Part shown: positions 52,314 through 61,031 of the stretch, in pieces
Layout of the letters: each line of letters begins with the position of its first letter
How positions within the stretch are numbered: the stretch's first letter is position 1
NCBI RefSeq assembly: GCF_041197575.1
Contig: NZ_JBDKXB010000015.1
Location: 1 to 64,000, forward strand
DNA from: Thioalkalicoccus limnaeus
GTDB taxonomy: Bacteria; Pseudomonadota; Gammaproteobacteria; Chromatiales; Chromatiaceae
Length of the DNA stretch: 64,000 bases
Direction: 5' to 3'
Notes under the pieces: generated by a model
What the model was told of the DNA's origin: nothing
The model's database searches: none
Seen by the model: only the letters and a program-made list of their open reading frames with translations
Position numbers and translations under genes: made by a program

Positions 52314-53964
52314 GTTGCTGTCCCCGGTTGGTGAAACGACGTATCAAGGCATGAACCAAAATCGCGAGCAAGGTGCCGAGAACCGCCAAGATGCCGATGA
52401 CATCGAGCAAGCCGTGGCGATCGCGGCCGGGCAGATAGACACCGTCGAGGCCCGCAAGCCGTCCGTCTGCGGCGTGGCAATCACGACAGGCCAGCGCGTC
52501 TTCCTTCGGGGCAACCATGTGCGTGATCGGCCACCAGGACAGGGTCTCGGCATACCCGTACTGACCCGAATAGTCGAGGCCGAAATCCTTCATGCCCTGC
52601 TCGATCGACACACCCATGTCGTACCCGCCCCAATAGGCCGCCTCGTCCTCGCCCCATAGGTGGGCATAGACCAGGGTGCCGTTGCCGAGATCCACCGGCT
52701 GCCAGGTGCGCATCGGTTTGAAAGGCCAGATCCGTGACGCAGGATCGCCGCGCGAACCCCTGAACCCGTTGATCTCGATCGGTTGCGCTGCGAGATCGAA
52801 ACGGGTGTCGATGGTCGTGTAATGCATCTGCCCGTCGAACCACGCGTATTCCGGCACCAAGTCCTCCGCGTAACGGAAGTCGCCCTTGATCGATTTGTAG
52901 GTATAGCGCTTTTCGCCGTTGCCTTGGACATAGCCCTTTTCGTAATAGCCCTCGCCGTCGCGAACCCGGCCGGCGGTTCGCCAATCCCAATCGGTCATGG
53001 TCGCCACGCCGCCGCGGGCGTACTCCGGGATATGACAGGTCTGGCAGGCGATGCTGGAGATGTGGTCGTTGAGCTTGAAGTTGGCCACCGAGGTCACCGG
53101 ATGCGGCGCCAGGCCGTGGCAGGATTCGCAGGTGGCCACGTCGCGCCGCTGACCCGGTCGACCGGTGCCTTCGGTGTCCTTCGCGATCACGCGATAACGG
53201 CTGCCGGCCCAGATGTGTCGCGTCGTCACATGGCATGCGGTGCAGGCGAAATTCAGCCCGCCGGCAGCCATGTGGACATCGAGTTCGCGCGGGGGGTCGA
53301 CCATCGCACTCGACAGGTCGCCGTGCTTGACGTTGTCGCCGCCACCGCCATGGAAATGGCAACTTCCGCAGTTCGCCCGCCGCGGCAGACCGACATTGCG
53401 CGCCACCCAAGACAGGTTCAGCGGCGGCATGTCCTCGAACATGACCGCACAGGCCGGGTGTCCTTCGCTGTTCGGCGTCTTGAAATAGGAACCGGTCGTA
53501 TCGTGACAGACGAGGCAGTCGATGTTCGTCTCGTCGGTGAAATCGAAGTCCTCGTCGCGCCAACCGTAGCCGGCATGGCACTGGGCGCACATCCCCTCGT
53601 TGCCGCGGGCGTTGGTGCAGAAATTGTTAACCAGGTGCTTCTTGCCGAGGATCTGCCCGGTATCGGGGTTCTTGTATTCCCAACGCCAGTGAATGTTCTG
53701 CATGAAATGCTGCCCGGCTTCCGTGTGACAACTCAGGCAGGCCTTGGTGACCGATGGGCCGTCCGTGAACGGCTGTTGCAGGATCTCGAACTTCGTGTGG
53801 TCGGCGGTGCCGCCGGTCAGCGGGCCCGAGACCTGCAAGGGGCTCGGCGGGGGCTCGGCGACAGCGCCGCGCGGGGGGGACTCGGCGGATGCGATCGCGA
53901 CGAAACCGATAGCCACGGCCAGGTGCAGACCGGCCAGGAGAATCAAGCGCAGGGAACGTATCAC
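52297..53964 (-). CDS. Octaheme c-type cytochrome, tetrathionate reductase (OTR) family
   Basis: A 555-residue exported protein with signal peptide MIRSLRLILLAGLHLAVAIG and eight CxxCH haem sites: CLSCH, CAQCH, CLVCH, CGSCH, CTACH, CESCH and CQTCH before residue 312, and CRDCH near the C-terminus. A final transmembrane helix (LLDVIGILAVLGTLLAILVH) anchors it. Eight haems and this order fit the octaheme tetrathionate reductase family, which in vitro reduces tetrathionate, nitrite and hydroxylamine. The cytochrome b gene follows with overlap. In a sulfur-oxidising phototroph it could work in thiosulfate/tetrathionate turnover; direction is unknown. Confidence 0.92.
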   Translation of the reverse strand: MIRSLRLILLAGLHLAVAIGFVAIASAESPPRGAVAEPPPSPLQVSGPLTGGTADHTKFEILQQPFTDGPSVTKACLSCHTEAGQHFMQNIHWRWEYKNPDTGQILGKKHLVNNFCTNARGNEGMCAQCHAGYGWRDEDFDFTDETNIDCLVCHDTTGSYFKTPNSEGHPACAVMFEDMPPLNLSWVARNVGLPRRANCGSCHFHGGGGDNVKHGDLSSAMVDPPRELDVHMAAGGLNFACTACHVTTRHIWAGSRYRVIAKDTEGTGRPGQRRDVATCESCHGLAPHPVTSVANFKLNDHISSIACQTCHIPEYARGGVATMTDWDWRTAGRVRDGEGYYEKGYVQGNGEKRYTYKSIKGDFRYAEDLVPEYAWFDGQMHYTTIDTRFDLAAQPIEINGFRGSRGDPASRIWPFKPMRTWQPVDLGNGTLVYAHLWGEDEAAYWGGYDMGVSIEQGMKDFGLDYSGQYGYAETLSWWPITHMVAPKEDALACRDCHAADGRLAGLDGVYLPGRDRHGLLDVIGILAVLGTLLAILVHALIRRFTNRGQQHDGHA

Positions 53965-54020
53965 GGAGTTGCTCCCGGTGGTTTGGGTTCGGCCCGGGAT
54001 ACATGGTCTCGGACACGATC

Positions 54021-54336
54021 TTCTTTCGTCTCACGAGCACCACCCTTCGCGCCCGCTCCAGTGGAGAATAGCCCCCCGTCGCGGGGACGTAAACCACGAC
54101 GACAGCGAGGTCGCTGGGTGACCCACTAAGGTACGATTCGAAAACACGCGGTAAGACGCGGGCTTCGATGTCGGGATGCGCTGCGCTCTCCCGACCTACG
54201 AGTGCTGCGATATCGGGATGCGCTGCGTTTTCCCGACCGACGAGTGCGCCTCTTTACGTCTCACGGGCGCCCTGCGCGCCCGTTCCAGCGGAAAATAGCC
54301 CCATTGCGGGGACGTGATCCAAGATCCCAGCGAGGT
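54021..54336. repeat. Imperfect direct repeat pair of about 90 bases
   Basis: Copy A (about 54021-54113) and copy B (about 54251-54336) share blocks such as GTCTCACG, CGCGCCCG, TCCAG and AATAGCCCC, ending CGGGGACGT. They are in the same orientation and about 230 bases apart. They look like decayed copies of one intergenic element. Confidence 0.6.
54166..54249. repeat. Two tandem 42-base REP-like units
   Basis: Units at 54166-54207 and 54208-54249 differ at only six positions. Each contains the dyad TCGGGATGCGC..TCCCGA, i.e. GTCGGGA-type arms around GCGCTGCG. This is the style of REP elements in gammaproteobacterial genomes. Such copies should recur elsewhere in the chromosome. Confidence 0.75.
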
Positions 54337-54349
54337 TGCACGACCACCG

Positions 54350-55687
54350 CTAACGGTCGGCGGGATCCTCCGGCCGCGCGTGAGGCGCCAGCAGGATGTC
54401 GCCCGGGGCACTGAGGCGCACGTAGACGCTCGCCGCCATCAGCAACAGATTGATGCAACCGACGACGACGAAGGGCGCACGGGGATCGATCACATCGAAC
54501 AGGTAGCCGCCACTCGAGGTGATCATGAGGATTCCGAGCGCCCCGCTGATGTTGAAGGCACCGAGCACGGTCCCGCGTTTGGCCATCGGCGCTTCCTGCC
54601 CGATGAGCGACTGCGCGGACAGGAACACGCTGATCTGACCGATGCCAAGCAGGATGAAGAAAAAGATGCCATAGGACGCCAGCGGATTGTCCAACAGTAT
54701 CACCGCCAGGTTACCGAGCGCGGCCAGGGCCATGCAGATCGCCAGCGCGGTGACCCGGTTGATGCGGTCGATCACGGGCCCCATGATCGGTGCCCAGATC
54801 AGCGCGGCGATCTGGGTCATGATGAAGATGAAGGTCCCGTGTTTGATCGCTTCGGCCGAATTCATACCGGTCGCGATCGCCGCCGTCGTCCCCCACAGGA
54901 CGAGAAAGGTCGCGTTGATCGACTGATCGCCACGGGCGACGAAGGCCGCGCCGTACGCGAGCAGGATGCGCGGGTTGCGGGCCTCAGAGAAACCAGTAAC
55001 GATCAGCTCGCGAAACGGCGGCCGCTCGGTCTTGACGACCGGGGTGCCGCCCTTCAGGCCCAGCGCGATGACGATCGCCGAGACACCGGCCAGAGCGGCG
55101 ATGATCAGGTGCGTGTAGAGCCCGGCCTCGGTGCCACTGAATCCCTTTCCTGTGAAGAACTCCGGCAACAACCCGAAACCCTGGTTGATGAAGACGATCC
55201 CGAGCCCGTTCAGCACGCCGACGAGGGCGACCAGCTTGCCGCGCGAATGTTCGGCCGGATAGTCGGCAAGCACCGTCGACAGGCCGCCTGCGACCGCAAC
55301 GATGCCCAACGCGTAGATCGTGCGGAACACGAACAACTCGAACGTCGAGTTGGCCAACGGATAGAGGATGTAGGTCAGCGCCAGCAACAGCAAACCCGCG
55401 ACATAGATCGGGCGCCGGCCGATCCGATCGATCAGCATCCCGGCCGGGATGAAGAACAGCAGCGCGACGATCTCGGTCCAGAACACCAGTTGGCCGCTGA
55501 TCCGGCCCTGCTCCTCGATCGGGATCTGAAGATGTTCGTTGAGGATGTAAGTCTGACCGATCGTAATGAAGGTCAGCAGTCCGATCGACACGAAGGCGGC
55601 GTAGAGAAAGGTCCAGCCGTTGGTGCGGGAGATGGTCGGCGCGAGGGTGACGGGGCCGAGTCTCTGCGGTGGTGGTTCGTGTGACAT
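54350..55687 (-). CDS. Major facilitator superfamily transporter
   Basis: A 445-residue 12-TM MFS protein. The conserved loop 2-3 motif is PAGMLIDRIGRRPIYVAGL, and DYPAEHSRGKLVALVGVLNG and APIMGPVIDRINRVTAL lie in later loops. It resembles multidrug/sugar-type permeases, but the substrate cannot be inferred. The ATG at 55685-55687 precedes PPPQRLGPVTLAPTISRTNG; an earlier in-frame ATG at 55738 is possible. It reads leftward into the repeat-rich spacer. Confidence 0.85.
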   Translation of the reverse strand: MSHEPPPQRLGPVTLAPTISRTNGWTFLYAAFVSIGLLTFITIGQTYILNEHLQIPIEEQGRISGQLVFWTEIVALLFFIPAGMLIDRIGRRPIYVAGLLLLALTYILYPLANSTFELFVFRTIYALGIVAVAGGLSTVLADYPAEHSRGKLVALVGVLNGLGIVFINQGFGLLPEFFTGKGFSGTEAGLYTHLIIAALAGVSAIVIALGLKGGTPVVKTERPPFRELIVTGFSEARNPRILLAYGAAFVARGDQSINATFLVLWGTTAAIATGMNSAEAIKHGTFIFIMTQIAALIWAPIMGPVIDRINRVTALAICMALAALGNLAVILLDNPLASYGIFFFILLGIGQISVFLSAQSLIGQEAPMAKRGTVLGAFNISGALGILMITSSGGYLFDVIDPRAPFVVVGCINLLLMAASVYVRLSAPGDILLAPHARPEDPADR

Positions 55688-55860
55688 CGCGCGGCGTAGG
55701 TCCCTGAGATTGTGAGGTCGCCGTGGCAAATCGGCCAAGGCCGCCTAATATAGAGGAATCGCGGACAAATGCCACCTGGCTCAGCGGTCGAGGTGCCCTG
55801 ATCGCGTTCGACGCCCGCGGTTGAACGCGTTGACCGGCGCCGCCGCCCAAACGGAGGTTG

Positions 55861-57309
55861 ATGGTGACGACGCTCGTCTTTGGTGCAACCGGCTATATCG
55901 GGTCTAACTTGGTGCCTTATCTGAGCACCCGCGGAGTCAAGGTGCGGGCCGCGGCGCGTAACAGCGAGGTGCTCGCGGGCCGCGGCTGGGACGGGGTCGA
56001 GCTGGTCACCGCCGACGCACTGAAATCCGAGACGCTGCCCGCCGCGCTCGAGGGGGTCGAGATCGCCTACTACCTGGTGCACTCGATGGCCGCCGGCCGA
56101 AGCTTCGGCCAGCTCGATCTGGAGGCCGCCGATCATTTCGCGCGCGCCGCGGCCGCCGCCGGCGTCGCGCGTATCGTCTATCTCGGCGGGCTGGTGCCCC
56201 CCGATGCCGACTCCGAGCACCTGGTGTCCCGCCGGGACACGGGGGAGCATCTGCGCCAAGGCCCGGTTCCGGTCACCGAGATCCGGGCCGGGATCATCGT
56301 CGGTCCGGGTTCGGCCGCCTTCGAGGTGATGCGTGATCTGGTCAGCTATCTACCGCTCATGATCACGCCGCGCTGGGTCAAGTCCAAGGCCCCGCCGATC
56401 GCGCTCGACAACCTGCTGGAGTACCTGTACCGGCTGCCGCAGCACCCGGCGACGGCCGGCGGCATCTACGACGTCGGCGGTCCCGAGGTGCTTTGTTACG
56501 GCGACATGATGCGCGAACTCGCGCGGATCCTCGGCAAGCCGCTCGTGATCATCCCGGTGCCGCTGCTGACCCCGGGCCTGTCGGCGAAATGGTTGCGACT
56601 CGTGACCTCGGTGCCGACCAACATCGCCCGGGCGCTGATCGAGGGGTTGGCGCATGACATCGTCGCTGATGACCGGGCGGCCCGCGAGCTGGTGCCGCAA
56701 GCGCTGCTCGGCTTTCGCGCCGCGGTCGAGGCGACGCTCGCCGCCGAGCGCGCGAACGCGGTGGCCTCGCGCTGGACCGAGGGCGCGCTGATGTTCCGCG
56801 ATTACCGGCCCGATTACGGCTTCTACGCGAAACGCGCGAGCGGCAGCGCGACGGCCGAGGCCCCGGTCGCGGCCGTCTGGGATCAGGTGGCCCGGATCGG
56901 CGGCCACCGTGGCTACTACTATCTCAATGGCCTGTGGCGCGCGCGCGAGGTCGTCGATTGGCTGATCGGGGGACCGGGTCTGCGCCATGGGCGACGCCAC
57001 GAGTCCGAGCTGCGCATCGGCGACATGATCGACTCCTGGCGGGTCGTCGCGATCGAGCCCGAGCGCCGGCTCACGCTGCGATTCGGGATGCGGGCCCCCG
57101 GTGCCGGCGTGCTCGAATTCGCGCTGCAACCGCTGCCCGATGGGCGCACCCAGATCGAGACCACGGCCTATTGGCATCCGGCCGGAGTCTGGGGATTGCT
57201 CTACTGGTATGCGATGTCGCCACTTCACCGCTTGGTCCTCGGTGGTCTGCCGCGGCGCATCGCCGAGCTGGCCGAGGCCAGCCCAGCCGGTCGCGCCGCG
57301 AACGCCTGA
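55861..57309 (+). CDS. SDR (NmrA-like) fused to DUF2867
   Basis: A 482-residue two-domain protein. The N-terminal NAD(P)-binding SDR shows TLVFGATGYIGSNLVPYL, AYYLVHSMAAG and RIVYLGGL. A C-terminal DUF2867 (SRPBCC-like) domain follows from about residue 310 (YYYLNGLWRAREVVDWLIGG, GDMIDSWRVVAIEPERRLTL). This fusion is widespread but uncharacterised. GGAGG stands 3-6 bases before the ATG/GTG pair at 55861/55864, so the exact start may be the GTG. The next gene, a DNA glycosylase, follows within three bases. Confidence 0.88.
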   Translation: MVTTLVFGATGYIGSNLVPYLSTRGVKVRAAARNSEVLAGRGWDGVELVTADALKSETLPAALEGVEIAYYLVHSMAAGRSFGQLDLEAADHFARAAAAAGVARIVYLGGLVPPDADSEHLVSRRDTGEHLRQGPVPVTEIRAGIIVGPGSAAFEVMRDLVSYLPLMITPRWVKSKAPPIALDNLLEYLYRLPQHPATAGGIYDVGGPEVLCYGDMMRELARILGKPLVIIPVPLLTPGLSAKWLRLVTSVPTNIARALIEGLAHDIVADDRAARELVPQALLGFRAAVEATLAAERANAVASRWTEGALMFRDYRPDYGFYAKRASGSATAEAPVAAVWDQVARIGGHRGYYYLNGLWRAREVVDWLIGGPGLRHGRRHESELRIGDMIDSWRVVAIEPERRLTLRFGMRAPGAGVLEFALQPLPDGRTQIETTAYWHPAGVWGLLYWYAMSPLHRLVLGGLPRRIAELAEASPAGRAANA

Positions 57310-57312
57310 CCG

Positions 57313-57939
57313 ATGGCCGAACGCTGCGTCGCCTTCCCGCCGGTCATCGGCGGCCAGCCGCGCCTATTGATCCTCGGTTCGATGCCGGGCGCGGCCTCCC
57401 TGCGGCTCGGGCAATACTATGGGCATCCACGCAACGGCTTCTGGCCGATCATGATGAGGCTGCTCGGGGCACCCGCCGATCTCGACTACGCGGCGCGTTT
57501 GGCGGTCCTGATCGCCAACGGCATCGCGCTGTGGGACGTTTTGGCCGAGTGCGAACGACGCGGCAGCCTCGACGCCGGCATCCATCCGGCGAGCATCCGC
57601 GTCAACGAGATCGGACGCTTGTTGGGCGCTCACCCGGGGATTCGTCTGATCGCCTTCAACGGCGCCACCGCCGAACGCGAATTCCGGCGGCGCGTGTGGC
57701 CCGAGCTCGATCCGACGATGCAGGCGATTGCGACCCGGCGCCTACCCTCGACCAGTCCGGCCCATGCCGGGATGACGCTTGCCGAAAAACGCACGGCTTG
57801 GCAGGCCGCCTTGACCACGCGGCGACCCGATAACCAACCCCTGATCGGCGAGTCGTCGCGGGAATCCGGCATCGCCCAGGTGCCGCGTCGCCCCACACCC
57901 GACGCGGTTGACAGCCGCCTCCCGGGCCGGAGACGATAA
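57313..57939 (+). CDS. DNA-deoxyinosine glycosylase (UDG superfamily, HDG family)
   Basis: A 208-residue protein. The HDG motifs are LLILGSMPGAASLRLGQYY, HPRNGFWPIMMRLL (with the catalytic-side asparagine), GIALWDVLAEC and LPSTSPAHAGMTLAEKR. It removes hypoxanthine from DNA formed by adenine deamination. The last about 35 residues are unlike the family and may be a variable tail. It is tightly linked to the preceding SDR gene and followed by yrfG. With the family-4 UDG at 41581 the window holds two base-deamination repair enzymes. Confidence 0.87.
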   Translation: MAERCVAFPPVIGGQPRLLILGSMPGAASLRLGQYYGHPRNGFWPIMMRLLGAPADLDYAARLAVLIANGIALWDVLAECERRGSLDAGIHPASIRVNEIGRLLGAHPGIRLIAFNGATAEREFRRRVWPELDPTMQAIATRRLPSTSPAHAGMTLAEKRTAWQAALTTRRPDNQPLIGESSRESGIAQVPRRPTPDAVDSRLPGRRR

Positions 57940-57974
57940 GAAACATCGCCTTTCGACCCCAGGACCACCCGGAG

Positions 57975-58664
57975 ATGCCAACCGCCATCGACTGGTCGGC
58001 GATCGACACCGTCTTCCTCGACATGGACGGCACCCTGCTCGATCTGCACTTCGACAACCACTTCTGGCTCGAACACGTACCGCGCCGTTACGCCGACACC
58101 AACGGCCTCCAATTTGCCGAGGCGCGCGAGGCGCTGCTCGCCCGCTACCGGGATGTCGAAGGCACGCTAGAGTGGTATTGCGTCGATCATTGGAGCCAGA
58201 CACTTGGGCTCGATATCGTCATGCTGAAACAGGAGGTCGAGCACCTGATCGCCGTCCACCCGCATGTGCCCGAATTTCTCGCCGCGCTAGCGAACCGAGG
58301 CAAGCGCCGGGTGCTCGTCACGAACGCCCACCAAAAATCGCTCGCCCTGAAGCTGGAAAGAACCCGCCTCGCCGGTCATCTCGACCGTGTTGTGTGTGCA
58401 CACGACCTCGCGGCGGCGAAGGAAACACCGGGATTCTGGGAACGCGTCCAGGCCATCGAACCCTTCGACCCGGAACGGACCCTGTTCGTCGACGACAACG
58501 AAACCGTGCTCCAAGCGGCCCGCCTCTACGGTTTTCGCTGGCTCCTCGCGGTGTCGGAACCCGATTCGAAGCGGCCGGTACGGACACTGAACAGCGACAT
58601 CCCAGCGATCCGCCGCTTCGCCGAACTCCTGCCCGGCCTGCAAGGCCCGCCATCACGGCCCTGA
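57975..58664 (+). CDS. yrfG: GMP/IMP nucleotidase YrfG
   Basis: A 229-residue HAD-superfamily phosphatase. Motif I is VFLDMDGTLLDLHFDNHFWL, motif II threonine is in RVLVTNAHQKSLALKL, and motif IV is LFVDDNETVLQAARLYGF. FDNHFWLEHVP is typical of YrfG. It dephosphorylates purine mononucleotides. The ATG at 57975 is 35 bases after the glycosylase stop. Confidence 0.9.
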   Translation: MPTAIDWSAIDTVFLDMDGTLLDLHFDNHFWLEHVPRRYADTNGLQFAEAREALLARYRDVEGTLEWYCVDHWSQTLGLDIVMLKQEVEHLIAVHPHVPEFLAALANRGKRRVLVTNAHQKSLALKLERTRLAGHLDRVVCAHDLAAAKETPGFWERVQAIEPFDPERTLFVDDNETVLQAARLYGFRWLLAVSEPDSKRPVRTLNSDIPAIRRFAELLPGLQGPPSRP

Positions 58665-58846
58665 GCGCTCAGGAGGAACTTGCCGGCCCGCGGCACGAGA
58701 CGCCGCGAAGACGTCTTTGTCGGCTCGACGGCGACCTCCCTCTAACCAATGCCATCGGAGCAGGCTCGCGCTGAGCCGTCGTAACGGGCAACTCGGCGCA
58801 ATCGGGTGTCGATCTTCGATCCGCAGCGGCGCCGGTTACCCGACGG

Positions 58847-60310
58847 TCATGGGGATTCGGTCGCCGGTGCGGCCTGCGCCGCCCCACCGGCCGACGACGT
58901 CGGCTTGCGTCGCCTCCGGCGCCGTTTTTTCGCAGCCGTGGCCACCTCGACCCCCACCTCGGGTTCGCTGGTCGCGACCTGTTGCTCGGGGGGCGGCGTG
59001 TCCCGTTGCACCTCCGGCCGCCCCGGCTCGCCGCGGCGCGCACGCCCGTGCTTGGCCCCGGCGCGCCGCCCAGCGGGACGCTCCTGGCGTTCCAAGCGGT
59101 CATGGCGCGGAACGCGCACGCGACTGTTGGGTGCCACCTCGGCCAGCGACCCCGCATCCAGATGGATCATCGGGACCTTGGCACCGATGAAGGCCTCGAT
59201 ATCCGGCAGGCAGAAGGCATAGGTCTCACAGACGAAGCTGATCGCCTCGCCTGCGGCGCCGGCCCGGGCCGTGCGTCCGATGCGGTGGACATAGTCCTCG
59301 GCATCCTCGGGCAGATCGTAATTGATGACGTGCGTCACGTCCGGGATGTGCAATCCGCGGGCCGCGACATCGGTCGCCACCAGGATCGGCAACTCGCCCT
59401 CGGTGAAGTGGCGCAACAACCGCAACCGCTTCTTCTGCGGCACATCGCCGGACAGGATCGCTGCGCGCAGGCCGTTGCCTTCGAGATAGCCCCAGATCCG
59501 CTCGGTCTCGCGTTTGGTGTTGGCGAAGACGATGACTCGGGCGTTCTCGAGCCGCCGCAGGAGCCCGATCAGCAGTGGGATCTTTTCATCGTTGGCGACC
59601 ATGAAACAGCTCTGCGTAACCCGCTCGGCAGTCACCTGATCCGGTTCGATCTGGACCGGCATCGGGTTGTTCATGTGCTCGTAGGCCAGTTCCGTGACCC
59701 GATACGACAGCGTTGCCGAGAACAGCAGACCGAGGCGCTCTTCCGGCGGCGGCATCCGTCGCAGCAAGAACCGGATGTCCTTGATGAAGCCAAGATCGAA
59801 CATCCGATCGGCCTCGTCGAGGATCACGACCTCGATCCGCCGGAGGCTGAACACCCTTTGTTTCAGGTAATCGATCAAGCGTCCCGGGGTCCCGATCAGG
59901 ATATCGAGGCCACGGGCCAGATCCTCGCGCTGCTGCTGGTAACCGGTTCCGCCGTACACCAGCCCGACGCGAAACCCGGTGTACTTGGCTAACATCTGGG
60001 TATCGCGATGGATCTGGACCGCGAGTTCCCGCGTCGGGGCGAGGATCAGCACGCGCGGATAACAACCCTCGCCCGGGGGCTCGTTGCTGGTTGTCAGCAG
60101 GCGCTGCAGCGTCGCGACCAGAAAGGCCGCGGTCTTGCCAGTCCCGGTCTGGGCCTGGCCGGCGACGTCCCGACCGGCCAGGGCCAGCGGCAGCGTCTCG
60201 GCCTGAATCGGGGTGCAATGGGTAAAACCGGCCTCATCTAGGGCCTTGAGGATACGAGGGTCGAGGTCGAACTGGTCGAAGCGGCTTTCTGTCAGGTGTG
60301 TTTCCGTCAT
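58847..60310 (-). CDS. rhlB: DEAD-box RNA helicase RhlB
   Basis: A 487-residue helicase. Q-motif FTHCTPIQAETLP, Walker A AQTGTGKT, PTRELA, DEAD box VILDEADRMFDLGF, SAT (FSATLSYR) and motif VI YVHRIGRTARAG are all present. A basic C-terminal tail (KKRRRRRRKP) follows an arginine-rich linker, suited to RNA or RNase E binding. RhlB works in the RNA degradosome. It is divergent from trxA-rho, the same neighbourhood as in E. coli. Confidence 0.95.
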   Translation of the reverse strand: MTETHLTESRFDQFDLDPRILKALDEAGFTHCTPIQAETLPLALAGRDVAGQAQTGTGKTAAFLVATLQRLLTTSNEPPGEGCYPRVLILAPTRELAVQIHRDTQMLAKYTGFRVGLVYGGTGYQQQREDLARGLDILIGTPGRLIDYLKQRVFSLRRIEVVILDEADRMFDLGFIKDIRFLLRRMPPPEERLGLLFSATLSYRVTELAYEHMNNPMPVQIEPDQVTAERVTQSCFMVANDEKIPLLIGLLRRLENARVIVFANTKRETERIWGYLEGNGLRAAILSGDVPQKKRLRLLRHFTEGELPILVATDVAARGLHIPDVTHVINYDLPEDAEDYVHRIGRTARAGAAGEAISFVCETYAFCLPDIEAFIGAKVPMIHLDAGSLAEVAPNSRVRVPRHDRLERQERPAGRRAGAKHGRARRGEPGRPEVQRDTPPPEQQVATSEPEVGVEVATAAKKRRRRRRKPTSSAGGAAQAAPATESP

Positions 60311-60383
60311 CGAGTGGGATCTGCGGGCTGAGGATAGCGTCGGCCTGATGCCAGGCTTGCAAATTGTCGTCTCTTTAGCTCAA

Positions 60384-60412
60384 ATAGCATCTTACCTAAG
60401 GGCCTACTCCAA
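60384..60412 (-). promoter_or_regulatory. Candidate promoter of rhlB
   Basis: On the minus strand TTGGAG (60412-60407), a 17-base spacer and TGCTAT (60389-60384), giving transcription start near 60377, about 67 bases before the rhlB ATG. The 212-base region between rhlB and trxA must also hold the trxA promoter, which I cannot place. Confidence 0.4.
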
Positions 60413-60522
60413 CGCCAATCCAGCCCGACCCGAGAATCGGTCACCGCGGCCAGCGCCGCGGCCTTCCTCGTCATCGGATCCTCGCCGATACGCAAATTTC
60501 CAAGCAATGGGAGAGCAACGCA

Positions 60523-60849
60523 GTGAGTGACAGCATCGTCCACGTGACGGATGACTCTTTCGAACGAGACGTCCTGCAATCGCCCGAGCCGGTGCTCGTC
60601 GACTACTGGGCAGACTGGTGCGGGCCCTGCAAGATGATCGCCCCGGTCCTCGACGAGATCGCCAACGAGTACGCCGGTCGAATCCGCGTCGCCAAACTCA
60701 ATATCGATGAGAATCCGAACACCCCGCCGCGTTACGGCATCCGGGGGATTCCGACACTGATGCTGTTCAAGGATGGGGAGGTCGAGGCCACCAAGGTTGG
60801 GGCCGTCTCGAAATCCCAGCTCACCGCTTTCATCGATAGCAATCTCTGA
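60523..60849 (+). CDS. trxA: Thioredoxin TrxA
   Basis: A 108-residue thioredoxin. The redox centre is W32-C33-G34-P35-C36 in YWADWCGPCKMIAP, with the cis-proline region IRGIPTLMLFKDG. The start is GTG at 60523, preceded by GGGAGAG. It reduces protein disulfides, including ribonucleotide reductase and possibly Calvin-cycle enzymes. rho follows after 182 bases. Confidence 0.96.
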   Translation: MSDSIVHVTDDSFERDVLQSPEPVLVDYWADWCGPCKMIAPVLDEIANEYAGRIRVAKLNIDENPNTPPRYGIRGIPTLMLFKDGEVEATKVGAVSKSQLTAFIDSNL

Positions 60850-61031
60850 TAGCGGGCGGCCGCGAGCCGGCCGATTCGAAGAGCCCGCGCTGACTCTGTC
60901 TGTCGGGGTGTCATCGGCACCCCATACCTGGCGGAAAGCCTGTTCCCTGGTCCCGCCGCTCAACCCCTTCCTACGCACGGCAACGCGCGGCGCCGCTGAC
61001 AACCCTCACCCCGATCCTCTGTTTAGCTGAG

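Larger units (their letters stand above)
53965..54349. other. Repeat-rich spacer upstream of the octaheme cytochrome gene
   Basis: A 385-base noncoding stretch between the octaheme cytochrome start and the MFS stop. It carries two tandem 42-base REP-like units in the middle and a longer, imperfect direct repeat on each side (both listed separately). No gene is supported here. Confidence 0.6.
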
